From: Lachnospiraceae bacterium
Lineage (GTDB): Bacteria; Bacillota_A; Clostridia; Lachnospirales; Lachnospiraceae
Direction: 5' to 3'
Assembly (NCBI GenBank): GCA_004556565.1
Contig: SFGN01000019.1
Coordinates: 1-44,306 of the forward strand
Length of the DNA: 44,306 nucleotides
The notes beneath the pieces were generated by a model, which was given only the letters and a program-made list of their open reading frames with translations, was not told the origin of the DNA and made no database searches. Positions 30,947-39,346 of the stretch are shown in pieces (positions within the stretch are counted from its first letter, which is position 1; every line of letters begins with the position of its first letter). Made by a program: the position numbers and the translations under genes.

Positions 30947-31708
30947 ATGGAGTTAGACATCAGGGGAGCGCGGATACTGTTTACGATTCCGATTGATATT
31001 CCGATACTCGGACCAGTTAAAATCAGCGAGACAATGGTTGTGAGCTGGATTGTCATGTTATTGATTACGGGATTATGTATCTGGCTTACCAGAGGCCTGA
31101 AAGTGGAGAATATCTCCAAAAAGCAGGCTGTCGCCGAAATGTTGGTTGAGACGGCGGAGAACTTCGTTGTAGGGAACATGGGAGAAAATTTCCGTTATAT
31201 GATTCCGTTTATAGCAGCCTTGTTTTCAACCAGCGTTGTATCAAACCTGATCAGCCTCGTAGGACTTCGCAGCCCTACAGCGGACTTGTCCGTGGAGGCG
31301 GCATGGGCAGTTGTCGTATTTATCATGATTACGGCCCAGAAGATTAAGACAGGCGGTTTCGGCGGATATCTGAAGGGATTTACGACGCCGATTGCAATTA
31401 TGACACCATTTAATATTTTGTCAGAACTTGCAACTCCGGTCAGCATGGCATGCCGTCATTTCGGGAATATCCTTTCCGGCGTTGTTATTAACGGTCTGAT
31501 TTATGGCGCGCTGGCTGCTGCCAGTTCAGCATTGTTTGGACTGCTTCCCGGCATTCTCGGAGATGTGCTGTCAAAGATACCGTTTCTCGATGTCGGAGTT
31601 CCGGCGATTCTTTCAATATATTTTGACTGGTTCTCCGGTATCATGCAGGCATTTATTTTCTGTATGCTGACAGTAATGTATATTGCGAATGCGGCAGAGG
31701 AAGGCTGA
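30947..31708 (+). CDS. atpB: ATP synthase F0 subunit a
   Basis: 253 residues with five to six helices. The essential arginine lies in SMACRHFGNILSG, the block facing the c-ring, and PFIAALFSTSVVSNLISLVG precedes it. It forms the two ion half-channels with the c-ring in the membrane. GGAGGTG ends nine bases before ATG 30947. A GTG at 30935 overlaps that ribosome site and is not used. Second half of the gap to atpE carries a stable hairpin. Confidence 0.94.
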   Translation: MELDIRGARILFTIPIDIPILGPVKISETMVVSWIVMLLITGLCIWLTRGLKVENISKKQAVAEMLVETAENFVVGNMGENFRYMIPFIAALFSTSVVSNLISLVGLRSPTADLSVEAAWAVVVFIMITAQKIKTGGFGGYLKGFTTPIAIMTPFNILSELATPVSMACRHFGNILSGVVINGLIYGALAAASSALFGLLPGILGDVLSKIPFLDVGVPAILSIYFDWFSGIMQAFIFCMLTVMYIANAAEEG

Positions 31709-31751
31709 AAACGAGTCATGCGGGCCTTAAAAGTGAGCATGGCAGGAACTG

Positions 31752-31772
31752 CGCCGTGCGTGACGCATGGCG
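31752..31772 (+). other. Stable hairpin in the atpB-atpE gap
   Basis: CGCCGTGCG (31752-31760) pairs with CGCATGGCG (31764-31772) around TGA: nine pairs, one G-U, very GC-rich. The 128-base gap is the longest inside the operon from atpB on. A processing or stability element favouring atpE mRNA is a reasonable guess. Confidence 0.6.
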
Positions 31773-31836
31773 GATAAGAAGTACAAAGATTGGAAAACAA
31801 TAAAAATGATTTGAAAAGAATAAGGAGGATTTCATT

Positions 31837-32115
31837 ATGGAATTTCAGTTACTTGCAAAAGGTATCGCGCTGGCAGGATGTGCGATTGGAGCAGGATGTG
31901 CGTTGATAGCAGGTATCGGACCTGGTATCGGAGAAGGTAATGCGGTGGCAAAGGCGCTGGAAGCAATCGGACGTCAGCCGGAAAGCAAATCAGACATTAC
32001 ATCGACCATGCTTCTCGGATGTGCAATCGCAGAGACGACAGGTATTTATGGTTTCGTTACCGGTCTGCTTCTGATTTTCGTGGCACCGGGTATGTTTATG
32101 AATTTCCTGTCTTAA
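31837..32115 (+). CDS. atpE: ATP synthase F0 subunit c, Na+-type with two carboxylates
   Basis: 92 residues, a two-helix hairpin with the polar loop RQPES (46-50). The ion site is Glu33 in GIGEGNA on helix 1 and Glu66, Thr67, Thr68 and Tyr71 in AETTGIYG on helix 2. This matches the Na+-binding set of Ilyobacter tartaricus (Gln32, Glu65, Ser66, Thr67, Tyr70) except that the glutamine is a glutamate, as in the two-carboxylate rotor described for Fusobacterium nucleatum. A perfect AAGGAGG lies eight bases before the ATG, fitting the high copy number needed for a ring. Confidence 0.95.
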   Translation: MEFQLLAKGIALAGCAIGAGCALIAGIGPGIGEGNAVAKALEAIGRQPESKSDITSTMLLGCAIAETTGIYGFVTGLLLIFVAPGMFMNFLS

Positions 32116-32149
32116 TTAAAACTTATCACAAACTACAGGAGGTACAGGA

Positions 32150-32653
32150 ATGCAGGTGCAGGAGTTAGTGTCAATTGTGCCGTGGAACTTCGTGGCTACG
32201 ATCTGCAACCTTTTTATCCAGATGTATCTGATCAAACGATTTCTCTTCAAGCCGATAAATGAGATTCTTGAAAAGCGCAGGGCAAAAGCAGATGCGGAGA
32301 TTCAGGAAGCGGTTCAGGCCAGAGAGGAAGCGAACGCTATCAAATCTGAGTACGAGCAGAATATGCTGGATGCAAAGAATAAAGCAAATGAAATTCTGGT
32401 ATCTGCCCAGAAGACAGCGTCGATTCAGAGTGAGGAAATACTGAAGGATGCAGCCAGTCAGGCAGCAGCCATTAAAGCGAAGGCAGAGAGTGATATTGCC
32501 CAGGAGAGAAGAAAAGCCGTGAATGAAATTAAAGGTGAGATCGGCGGTATGGCGGTGGAAATTGCCGGTAAGGTGATCGAGCGTGAAATCTCTGAGGCGG
32601 ATCATGCAAAACTGATTGACGATTTTATTGCGAATGTAGGTGAGGAATCATGA
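32150..32653 (+). CDS. atpF: ATP synthase F0 subunit b
   Basis: 167 residues. An N-terminal membrane helix (about 8-28, FVATICNLFIQMYLIKRFLF) is followed by a long charged helix rich in A, E, K and Q, which dimerises as the peripheral stalk. The FKPINEILEKRR junction is typical. GGAGG stands seven bases before the ATG. Its stop overlaps the atpH start by four bases. Confidence 0.94.
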   Translation: MQVQELVSIVPWNFVATICNLFIQMYLIKRFLFKPINEILEKRRAKADAEIQEAVQAREEANAIKSEYEQNMLDAKNKANEILVSAQKTASIQSEEILKDAASQAAAIKAKAESDIAQERRKAVNEIKGEIGGMAVEIAGKVIEREISEADHAKLIDDFIANVGEES

Positions 32654-33189
32654 CAAAGACTGCCAGATTATACGGCGGCAGCCTGTATGACCTCGCCGCC
32701 GAAGAAAAACTGACGGGTGTTATCCTGGAGCAGATGCAGGGAATCAGACGATTGTTCGGGGAAAATCCCGAATATCTGCGTCTCTTAGGAGAGCCTTCCA
32801 TCCCGAAGACAGAACGTACAGGGATGATCGAAGAGGCATTCGGAGCCCGGGCAGAAAGATATTTGGTAAACTTTTTAAAAATATTATGCGAGCGGGACAT
32901 TTTGTCAGAATATGCGGGGTGTTGTGATGCGTTCGCACAGCGTTATAATGCAGACCATAATATTGCAGAGGCAGTTGTCACAAGTGCTGTTGCGTTAAAT
33001 GAGGCACAGACAGAGGCATTGAAGAAAAAACTGGAGAAGCTCAGCGGAAAAAAAGTTTCCCTGACCCGGAAAACAGATGCTTCCGTGGTGGCAGGTCTGC
33101 GTGTGGAACTGGAAGGACAGCTGCTTGACGGAACCGTTCAGGGACGTCTGGCAGGAATTTCCAGGAAACTTGAAGAAATCATTGTTTAA
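32650..33189 (+). CDS. atpH: ATP synthase F1 subunit delta
   Basis: 179 residues (OSCP/delta family). The N-terminal helical bundle (YGGSLYDLAAEEKL) binds the alpha N-termini and the C-terminal part (KKLEKLSGKKVSLTRKTDAS, VVAGLRVELEGQLLDGTVQG) meets subunit b. It links F1 to the peripheral stalk. It begins within the atpF stop (ATGA), so the two are translationally coupled. Confidence 0.93.
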   Translation: MTKTARLYGGSLYDLAAEEKLTGVILEQMQGIRRLFGENPEYLRLLGEPSIPKTERTGMIEEAFGARAERYLVNFLKILCERDILSEYAGCCDAFAQRYNADHNIAEAVVTSAVALNEAQTEALKKKLEKLSGKKVSLTRKTDASVVAGLRVELEGQLLDGTVQGRLAGISRKLEEIIV

Positions 33190-33206
33190 AGGATGGGTAT
33201 GGAGAT

Positions 33207-34736
33207 ATGCATTTAAAACCAGAAGAAATATCCAAGGTCATCCGCAGCCAGATAAAGTATTATGAAAACACGATTCAGCAGAATGAGACAGGGACGGTTC
33301 TTATGGTCGGTGACGGAATCGCCAGAGCAAGCGGGCTTATGAACTGTATGGCCGGAGAACTGCTGGAGTTCGAAGACGGAAGTTTTGGCATGGCACAGAA
33401 CCTGGAAGAGAACAGTGTGTCGATTGTATTATTTGGTTCCGATGAGAATATCGGCGAAGGCCAGACCGTGAAACGTACCGGAAAGGTCGTATCCGTTCCG
33501 GTTGGAGAAGCCATGATCGGACGTGTTGTCAATGCACTCGGGCAGCCGATTGACGGTGCAGGACCGATCGTGACAGATGAGTTCCGGGCAGTGGAAAGCC
33601 CGGCACCGGGAATCTGTGAAAGAAAATCTGTATTCGAGCCGCTTCAGACAGGAATCAAGGCAATTGATTCAATGGTTCCGATCGGACGCGGTCAGAGAGA
33701 GCTGATTATCGGTGACCGTCAGACAGGTAAGACTACGGTGGCTGTGGATACAATTATTAATCAGAGAGAGAAAGGCGTAATATGTATTTATGTCGCAATC
33801 GGGCAGAAGCGTTCTACCGTTGCGACACTTGTGGAAACTCTTACAAGAAATCATGCGATGGGGTATACGATTGTCGTATCGGCCAGTGCTTCTGAAGCAA
33901 GTCCGCTTCAGTATATTGCACCATATTCCGGATGCACAATGGGCGAATATTTTATGAACAAAGGGAAACATGTGCTGATCGTTTATGATGACCTGAGTAA
34001 GCATGCGGTTGCTTACCGTGCACTGTCCCTGCTGATCCGCCGTCCGCCGGGACGAGAAGCTTATCCGGGAGACGTTTTCTATCTGCATTCCAGATTACTG
34101 GAGCGTGCCGCAAAGTTGGATGATGAGCATGGGGGCGGTTCCCTTACGGCACTCCCGATTATCGAGACACAGGCGGGTGATGTTTCTGCTTATATCCCGA
34201 CCAATGTAATCTCAATTACAGACGGTCAGATATTCCTTGAGACAGAGCTGTTCCATTCCGGTGTCATGCCGGCTGTAAACCCGGGCATTTCTGTTTCCCG
34301 AGTCGGAGGAAATGCTCAGATCAAGGCGATGAAGAAGGTTGCCGGAACATTGAAGCTGATTTATTCTCAGTACCGTGAGCTGCAGAGCTTTGCACAGTTT
34401 GGTTCAGATCTGGATGCGGATACAAAAGCGCGTCTGGAGCAGGGAGCAAGAATTGTGGAAGTCCTCAAGCAGAATCAGAATGCGCCGGTTCCGGTAGAGA
34501 AGCAGGTGGCGATCCTTTATGCAGTTACAAAGGGAATACTGTCTAAAGTAGAAGTAGAAGATGTACGTGCATATGAGGACGGCCTGTATCCGTGGCTTGA
34601 TTCCAATGCGGAAGGCACACAGGTCATGCAGGAAATCCGCTCTACAGGAAAACTGGAAGCCGAGACAGAAGAAAAACTGAAACAGGCACTGGAATCATAT
34701 ACAGAAGAATTTCTGAATACCAGACCTGCAAAATAA
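33207..34736 (+). CDS. atpA: ATP synthase F1 subunit alpha
   Basis: 509 residues. The regulatory, non-catalytic nucleotide-binding subunit of the F1 hexamer: Walker A GDRQTGKT (169-176), VIVYDDLSKHAVAYR as Walker B region and the PGREAYPGDVFYLHSRLLER family block. The ribosome site is unusual: GGAG ends two bases before ATG 33207 and AAGGA is 13 bases away, so coupling to atpH translation 17 bases upstream may matter. Confidence 0.97.
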   Translation: MHLKPEEISKVIRSQIKYYENTIQQNETGTVLMVGDGIARASGLMNCMAGELLEFEDGSFGMAQNLEENSVSIVLFGSDENIGEGQTVKRTGKVVSVPVGEAMIGRVVNALGQPIDGAGPIVTDEFRAVESPAPGICERKSVFEPLQTGIKAIDSMVPIGRGQRELIIGDRQTGKTTVAVDTIINQREKGVICIYVAIGQKRSTVATLVETLTRNHAMGYTIVVSASASEASPLQYIAPYSGCTMGEYFMNKGKHVLIVYDDLSKHAVAYRALSLLIRRPPGREAYPGDVFYLHSRLLERAAKLDDEHGGGSLTALPIIETQAGDVSAYIPTNVISITDGQIFLETELFHSGVMPAVNPGISVSRVGGNAQIKAMKKVAGTLKLIYSQYRELQSFAQFGSDLDADTKARLEQGARIVEVLKQNQNAPVPVEKQVAILYAVTKGILSKVEVEDVRAYEDGLYPWLDSNAEGTQVMQEIRSTGKLEAETEEKLKQALESYTEEFLNTRPAK

Positions 34737-34756
34737 TGTGAAAAAGGAGGGCATTT

Positions 34757-35623
34757 ATGGCTGCAAACATGAAAGCGGTAAAGCTGCGTATTAAAAGTGT
34801 CCAGAGCACAATGCAGATTACAAAAGCGATGGAACTTGTGGCATCCTCCAAACTGCGTAAGGCAAAGGAACGTGCGGAAACCTGCCGCCCTTATTTTCAG
34901 GAGCTTCACAAGACATTGAAAGAAATCGCCAGGGAGAATACCGATTTTTCATCGGTCTATGCCGGAGAGGCATCCGGCGATAAGGTTTGTTATGTGGTTA
35001 TCGCCGGTGACAGAGGTCTGGCCGGCGGATACAATGCGAATCTTTTTAAATGTCTGGAAAACGATGCCGCAGGAAAAGATTATGTGGTGCTTCCGATCGG
35101 AAAGAAAGCAGTCGAATATTTCCGACGGAAAAACGTGGAATGCCTGACAGAAGAGTTTGCTGAAATTGCCGGCGTGTCTGTTGCTGACTGTTTTGAAATT
35201 GCAAACATTTTGTGCAAAGAATATAAAAAAGGAACATTTGGTCATATTGATTTGTGCTATACAAATTTTGTATCCATGCTTTCCCAGCAGCCGGAAGTAT
35301 TTCCCATGCTTCCGTTGAAAGATATTCTGGAAGAGAATATGGCTGCCGATGAAGAGCGGACAGTGCATAATCTGATTCTGTATGAGCCGAACAGCACGGA
35401 AGTTTTCGATGCAATCGTGCCGGAATATCTGGCGGGGCTTGTGTACGGCGGTGTATGTGAGGCACTTGCCAGCGAACTGGCGGCGAGAAGAACTGCTATG
35501 GAAGCGGCTACAGGCAATGCGGAAGAAATGATTGAAAAGCTGAATCTATATTATAACAGAGCAAGGCAGGCAAGCATAACGCAGGAAATCACGGAGATTG
35601 TTGCAGGCTCAGAAGGCTTGTAA
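34757..35623 (+). CDS. atpG: ATP synthase F1 subunit gamma
   Basis: 288 residues, the central rotor shaft. The N-terminal helix KLRIKSVQSTMQITKAMELVASSKL and the C-terminal helix NLYYNRARQASITQEITEIV form the coiled coil; GDRGLAGGYNAN marks the globular part. AAGGAGG is before ATG 34757. Confidence 0.96.
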   Translation: MAANMKAVKLRIKSVQSTMQITKAMELVASSKLRKAKERAETCRPYFQELHKTLKEIARENTDFSSVYAGEASGDKVCYVVIAGDRGLAGGYNANLFKCLENDAAGKDYVVLPIGKKAVEYFRRKNVECLTEEFAEIAGVSVADCFEIANILCKEYKKGTFGHIDLCYTNFVSMLSQQPEVFPMLPLKDILEENMAADEERTVHNLILYEPNSTEVFDAIVPEYLAGLVYGGVCEALASELAARRTAMEAATGNAEEMIEKLNLYYNRARQASITQEITEIVAGSEGL

Positions 35624-35656
35624 AAGAAGTCTTGTTAGAAAGAGGAGATTTGGAAA

Positions 35657-37051
35657 ATGAGTGAAAAACACATTGGCGAAGTAGTACAGGTCATGGGTCC
35701 GGTACTGGACATCCGGTTTGCACACAATGAACTTCCTGCACTGCTGAATGCCATAGAAATTGATGTTAATGGCGCGAGGCTGGTTGCCGAAGTGGCACAG
35801 CAGCTTGGAGATAATACAGTGCGCTGTATCGCCATGAATTCTACAGACGGTCTGGTTCGCGGTACGAAGGCTATAGATACCGGTGCTCCGATTTCAGTTC
35901 CGGTAGGTGAAGAGTGTCTGGGCCGTGTGTTCAATCTTCTGGGTGATCCGGTTGATAACCTTCCGGCACCGGAGACAAAAGAGCACTGGTCGATTCACCG
36001 TCCGGCCCCGTCTTATGAGGAACAGACACCGGCGACAGAGATTCTGGAAACCGGTATCAAGGTCGTAGACCTGATCTGCCCTTATGCAAAGGGAGGTAAG
36101 ATCGGCCTTTTCGGAGGAGCGGGAGTAGGAAAAACGGTTCTTATCATGGAACTGATTCATAATGTGGCGACCGCACACGGCGGACTTTCCGTATTCACAG
36201 GTGTCGGAGAGCGTACCCGTGAGGGAAATGACCTTTACAATGAAATGAAAGAAAGCGGAGTTATTGACAAAACTGCCCTGGTATATGGACAGATGAATGA
36301 GCCGCCCGGAGCCCGTATGCGTGTCGGCCTGTCAGGACTGACAATGGCAGAATATTTCCGTGATGTAAAAAATCAGGATGTGCTGCTGTTTATTGATAAT
36401 ATATTCCGATTTACACAGGCAGGTTCTGAGGTGTCTGCCCTGCTTGGACGTATGCCTTCAGCCGTAGGCTATCAGCCGACGCTGGCGACAGAAATGGGCG
36501 CGCTTCAGGAGCGTATCACTTCAACAAGAAAAGGCTCAATCACATCAGTACAGGCCGTTTATGTGCCTGCGGATGACCTGACTGACCCGGCTCCGGCGAC
36601 AACATTTACCCATCTGGATGCAACGACCGTATTATCCCGTGAGATTTCAAGTCAGGGAATTTATCCTGCGGTGGATCCGTTGGATTCTACCAGCCGTATC
36701 CTTGCTCCGGATGTGGTCGGCATCGAGCATTATGAGACTGCCCGTGCCGTGCAGAGAGTGCTGCAGCGTTATAAAGAGCTTCAGGATATTATTGCGATTA
36801 TGGGTATGGATGAGCTTTCCGAGGAAGATAAACTTACAGTAAACCGGGCACGTAAGGTACAGCGTTTCCTGTCACAGAGTTTTTCTGTCGCAGAGCAGTT
36901 TACCGGCATGGAAGGACAGTATGTTCCGCTTAAGGAGACGATCCGCGGATTTAAGATGATTCTCAACGGAGAGTGCGATGATATTCCGGAAAGCTGTTTC
37001 CTGTTTGCAGGGACAATCGATGATGTATTTGAAAAAGCTAAGAAGCTGTAA
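35657..37051 (+). CDS. atpD: ATP synthase F1 subunit beta
   Basis: 464 residues, the catalytic subunit. Walker A GGAGVGKT (153-160), the catalytic glutamate in GERTREGNDLYNEM, Walker B VLLFIDNIFRFTQAG and the arginine-rich ALLGRMPSAVGYQPTL block are all intact. It makes or hydrolyses ATP with alpha and gamma. A GAGGAG ribosome site precedes ATG 35657. Confidence 0.98.
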   Translation: MSEKHIGEVVQVMGPVLDIRFAHNELPALLNAIEIDVNGARLVAEVAQQLGDNTVRCIAMNSTDGLVRGTKAIDTGAPISVPVGEECLGRVFNLLGDPVDNLPAPETKEHWSIHRPAPSYEEQTPATEILETGIKVVDLICPYAKGGKIGLFGGAGVGKTVLIMELIHNVATAHGGLSVFTGVGERTREGNDLYNEMKESGVIDKTALVYGQMNEPPGARMRVGLSGLTMAEYFRDVKNQDVLLFIDNIFRFTQAGSEVSALLGRMPSAVGYQPTLATEMGALQERITSTRKGSITSVQAVYVPADDLTDPAPATTFTHLDATTVLSREISSQGIYPAVDPLDSTSRILAPDVVGIEHYETARAVQRVLQRYKELQDIIAIMGMDELSEEDKLTVNRARKVQRFLSQSFSVAEQFTGMEGQYVPLKETIRGFKMILNGECDDIPESCFLFAGTIDDVFEKAKKL

Positions 37052-37063
37052 AGGAGGATGTCT

Positions 37064-37465
37064 ATGAGGACCTTCCCATTACGAATCGGAACACCGGACG
37101 GCCTGCATTTTGAAGGGGATGTGGAACGGGTTGTCTGCCGCAGCATCAGCGGTGACATGGCGATCCTTGCCGGACACTGTAATTTCTGTACTGCGCTTGG
37201 TATGGGTGAAGCATATATTGTGTTGGAAGACGGCACCAGAAGGCAGGCTGCCTGTATCGGCGGAATGATTTCCATGATTGACGGCACATGCCGTCTGATG
37301 GCGACAACCTGGGAATGGAAAGAGGATATTGACGCTGAAAGAGCGGAAAATGCCAAAAAGCGTGCAGAGGAAGTTCTTGAAAAAGCAGGTCTGACAGACC
37401 GGGAATACAAACTGGCAGAGGCAAAGCTCAGGAGAGCTTTGATCCGTCTGAGTGTAAAGGAATAA
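37064..37465 (+). CDS. atpC: ATP synthase F1 subunit epsilon
   Basis: 133 residues. N-terminal beta sandwich (FPLRIGTPDGLHFEGDVERV, GDMAILAGH) and a C-terminal two-helix part rich in A, E and K (ERAENAKKRAEEVLEKA), which in other bacteria inhibits hydrolysis. AAGGAGG at 37051-37057 touches the ATG at 37058 but lies six bases before ATG 37064, so 37064 is chosen. Last gene of the operon. Confidence 0.94.
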   Translation: MRTFPLRIGTPDGLHFEGDVERVVCRSISGDMAILAGHCNFCTALGMGEAYIVLEDGTRRQAACIGGMISMIDGTCRLMATTWEWKEDIDAERAENAKKRAEEVLEKAGLTDREYKLAEAKLRRALIRLSVKE

Positions 37466-37472
37466 AAAAGGA

Positions 37473-37511
37473 AAACCGGCATTGTGGTTTATAAAACCAT
37501 GATGTCGGTTT
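37473..37511 (+). terminator. Nested hairpin after atpC
   Basis: AAACCGGCAT (37473-37482) pairs with ATGTCGGTTT (37502-37511) with one G-U, and inside it TGGTTT/AAACCA (37485-37499) forms a second stem. The T run after it is weak (TTTATT). It may be a partial terminator that lets some transcription reach the cupin gene, whose own ribosome site lies 13 bases further. Confidence 0.55.
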
Positions 37512-37537
37512 ATTGGAATTATCAGGAGGATAGTATC

Positions 37538-37888
37538 ATGATCAGAAGAAAAGAAGATATCCGCATCCGCGAAGTAAAAAATGCGATGAACGGAAAAGGA
37601 ACGGTATGTTTTCATGACTGGCTTCTGCCTGAGGAGGCAGCCGGACATGGAAGAGTATTCAGTAAACTGGTGATTCCGCCGGGATGTTCGGTCGGATATC
37701 ATCAGCATAACAACGAGTTTGAAGCATTTTATGTATTAGAAGGGCAGGCCACAGTGACAGACGGGGAAGAGACAGTCGTGTTGAATGAAGGGGATATGAA
37801 CCTCTGCCGTAACGGCGATTTCCACGGGGTGGAGAATTGCACAGAAAAAGATCTGGTATTAATGGCCTTGATCATGAATCAGTTATAA
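37538..37888 (+). CDS. Cupin domain protein
   Basis: 116 residues, a single cupin_2 barrel. Metal-binding motif 1 is GYHQHNNEFEAFYVLEG, with the usual His, His and Glu, and motif 2 is GDFHGVENCTEKDL. AGGAGGA is eight bases before ATG 37538; the frame opens upstream at 37484 inside the atpC hairpin. Small cupins act as isomerases, sugar or metabolite binders or dioxygenases, and the sequence does not decide. No clear promoter seen; possibly expressed by read-through from the atp operon. Confidence 0.85.
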   Translation: MIRRKEDIRIREVKNAMNGKGTVCFHDWLLPEEAAGHGRVFSKLVIPPGCSVGYHQHNNEFEAFYVLEGQATVTDGEETVVLNEGDMNLCRNGDFHGVENCTEKDLVLMALIMNQL

Positions 37889-37933
37889 GAATTATATGAA
37901 TCTTGAATGAAAGCTGCTGAAAAGGAGAAATAT

Positions 37934-38524
37934 ATGAGCTGTCAGATGAAAAGATTGAACCGTTTTGAAACGGCTGATATCTATGAGAAATGGATTCACA
38001 GACATTTCCCACAGGATGAGATTAAGCCGCTTAAAAGTATATACAGAATGTGGGATATGGGATGCTACAGTGCAGTAGGGATTTATACAGACCCTGAGGA
38101 TGACGGTGTCCCGGATTTTGTCGGATACGCTTTTTTTGTATCAGCCCCTGACAGCAGTCAGATTTTGCTGGATTATCTGGCAGTTGTAGAAAAATACCGA
38201 AGTCACGGTATCGGCAGTGTATTTCTGAAACAGGCGAAAGAAATTCTGCCGGAATATAAAGGGATTCTGATAGAGACGGAAGATGTAGATTTTGCAGAAA
38301 ATGAAGAGGAGCGCCTGGTCAGGGATAAGAGAGATTCTTTTTATAAAAGGAACGGCGCACTTTGGACGGGAGTGAAGGGTGAAGTGTATGGAGTCCGTTA
38401 TGCGATCTGGAATTTCCCTTTAAAAGAAGCGGCAAAACCCGACGAATGCAGAGAAAATCTTGAGAAGATTTATAAGATTATAGTGCCCGGAGAAAAATAT
38501 GAAAAGCATGTAAAAATATTATAA
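37934..38524 (+). CDS. GNAT family N-acetyltransferase
   Basis: 196 residues. A GNAT fold with the beta-4/alpha-3 acetyl-CoA site at LDYLAVVEKYRSHGIGSVFL, holding the RxxGxG/A motif. The late FYKRNGALWTGVKGEVYGVRY region matches the usual beta-6/7. The acceptor is unknown. AGGAG lies seven bases before ATG 37934. It follows the cupin gene after 45 bases and precedes the HAD gene after 16. Confidence 0.87.
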   Translation: MSCQMKRLNRFETADIYEKWIHRHFPQDEIKPLKSIYRMWDMGCYSAVGIYTDPEDDGVPDFVGYAFFVSAPDSSQILLDYLAVVEKYRSHGIGSVFLKQAKEILPEYKGILIETEDVDFAENEEERLVRDKRDSFYKRNGALWTGVKGEVYGVRYAIWNFPLKEAAKPDECRENLEKIYKIIVPGEKYEKHVKIL

Positions 38525-38540
38525 AAATAAAGGAGGCATT

Positions 38541-39344
38541 ATGATCAGAGCCATTTTTTTTGATATTGACGGTACACTGCTTTCCCATAAACTGGGACGG
38601 GTCCAACAGAGCAGTAAACAGGCCATCATACAGTTAAGGGAAAAAGGAATCCGGGTATTTATGGCTACAGGCAGGCATATTCTGGAGATTGAAGAGCTGC
38701 CGCTTGATGAGATAGAGACTGACGGATATGTTACTTTGAATGGTCAGTTATGCCTGGGAGAAGGAAGAGAAGTGTTCTATGAGCTGCCTGTTGACGATGA
38801 GGATGTACAGACAATAATCACAATTTTCAATGAAAAGAAAATCCCTGTACAGGTCATTGAAAAAGACAGGATGTATATGAACATCATCAATGAGAAAGTA
38901 CGCAAAGTTCAAGAAGAAATCTGTTCGGAGGTGTCTCCGCCCGGTGAATATAAAGGAGATAAAATTTATCAGTTTGTCATCTATGTGGACGACAAAGAAA
39001 CAGAGCAAATCGTCCGTTCCCTGTCCGGTAGTAAAATGAGCAGATGGAACAGGCATGCAATTGATATTATCCCAAAGAAAGGCGGAAAAGTTGAAGGGAT
39101 AAAGCAAATATTAAAGCTTTATGATATAGCTCCGGACGAAATTATGGCATTCGGCGACGGGGAAAATGATATCGATATGCTCCGTTTTGCGGGAATCGGA
39201 ATTGCCATGGGAAATGCGGAAGAAAAAGTAAAGTGCCATGCAGATTATGTGACGGATACCGTGGAAGGGGACGGGATTATAAAAGCGTTGAGACATTATA
39301 GTATTCTGGATGCCCCTGTATGCTTAACAGTAAGTGAGGTGTGA
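38541..39344 (+). CDS. HAD superfamily phosphatase, Cof type
   Basis: 267 residues, HAD subclass IIB. Motif I DIDGTL near the N-terminus gives the nucleophile and general acid aspartates, MATGR is motif II, a cap domain follows, then KGGKVEGIKQIL (motif III lysine) and GDGENDIDML (motif IV). Such enzymes hydrolyse sugar phosphates or flavin and pyridoxal phosphates. AAAGGAGG is seven bases before the ATG. Its stop is three bases from the M20 peptidase start. Confidence 0.92.
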   Translation: MIRAIFFDIDGTLLSHKLGRVQQSSKQAIIQLREKGIRVFMATGRHILEIEELPLDEIETDGYVTLNGQLCLGEGREVFYELPVDDEDVQTIITIFNEKKIPVQVIEKDRMYMNIINEKVRKVQEEICSEVSPPGEYKGDKIYQFVIYVDDKETEQIVRSLSGSKMSRWNRHAIDIIPKKGGKVEGIKQILKLYDIAPDEIMAFGDGENDIDMLRFAGIGIAMGNAEEKVKCHADYVTDTVEGDGIIKALRHYSILDAPVCLTVSEV

Positions 39345-39346
39345 AA

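Noticed and set aside
31717..31779. Small ORF between atpB and atpE
   Set aside because: About 20 codons with no ribosome site, across the hairpin; more likely an RNA structure region.
35046..35465. Antisense frames over the atp genes
   Set aside because: Shadows of strongly coding plus-strand genes in GC-balanced codons; no ribosome sites or promoters.
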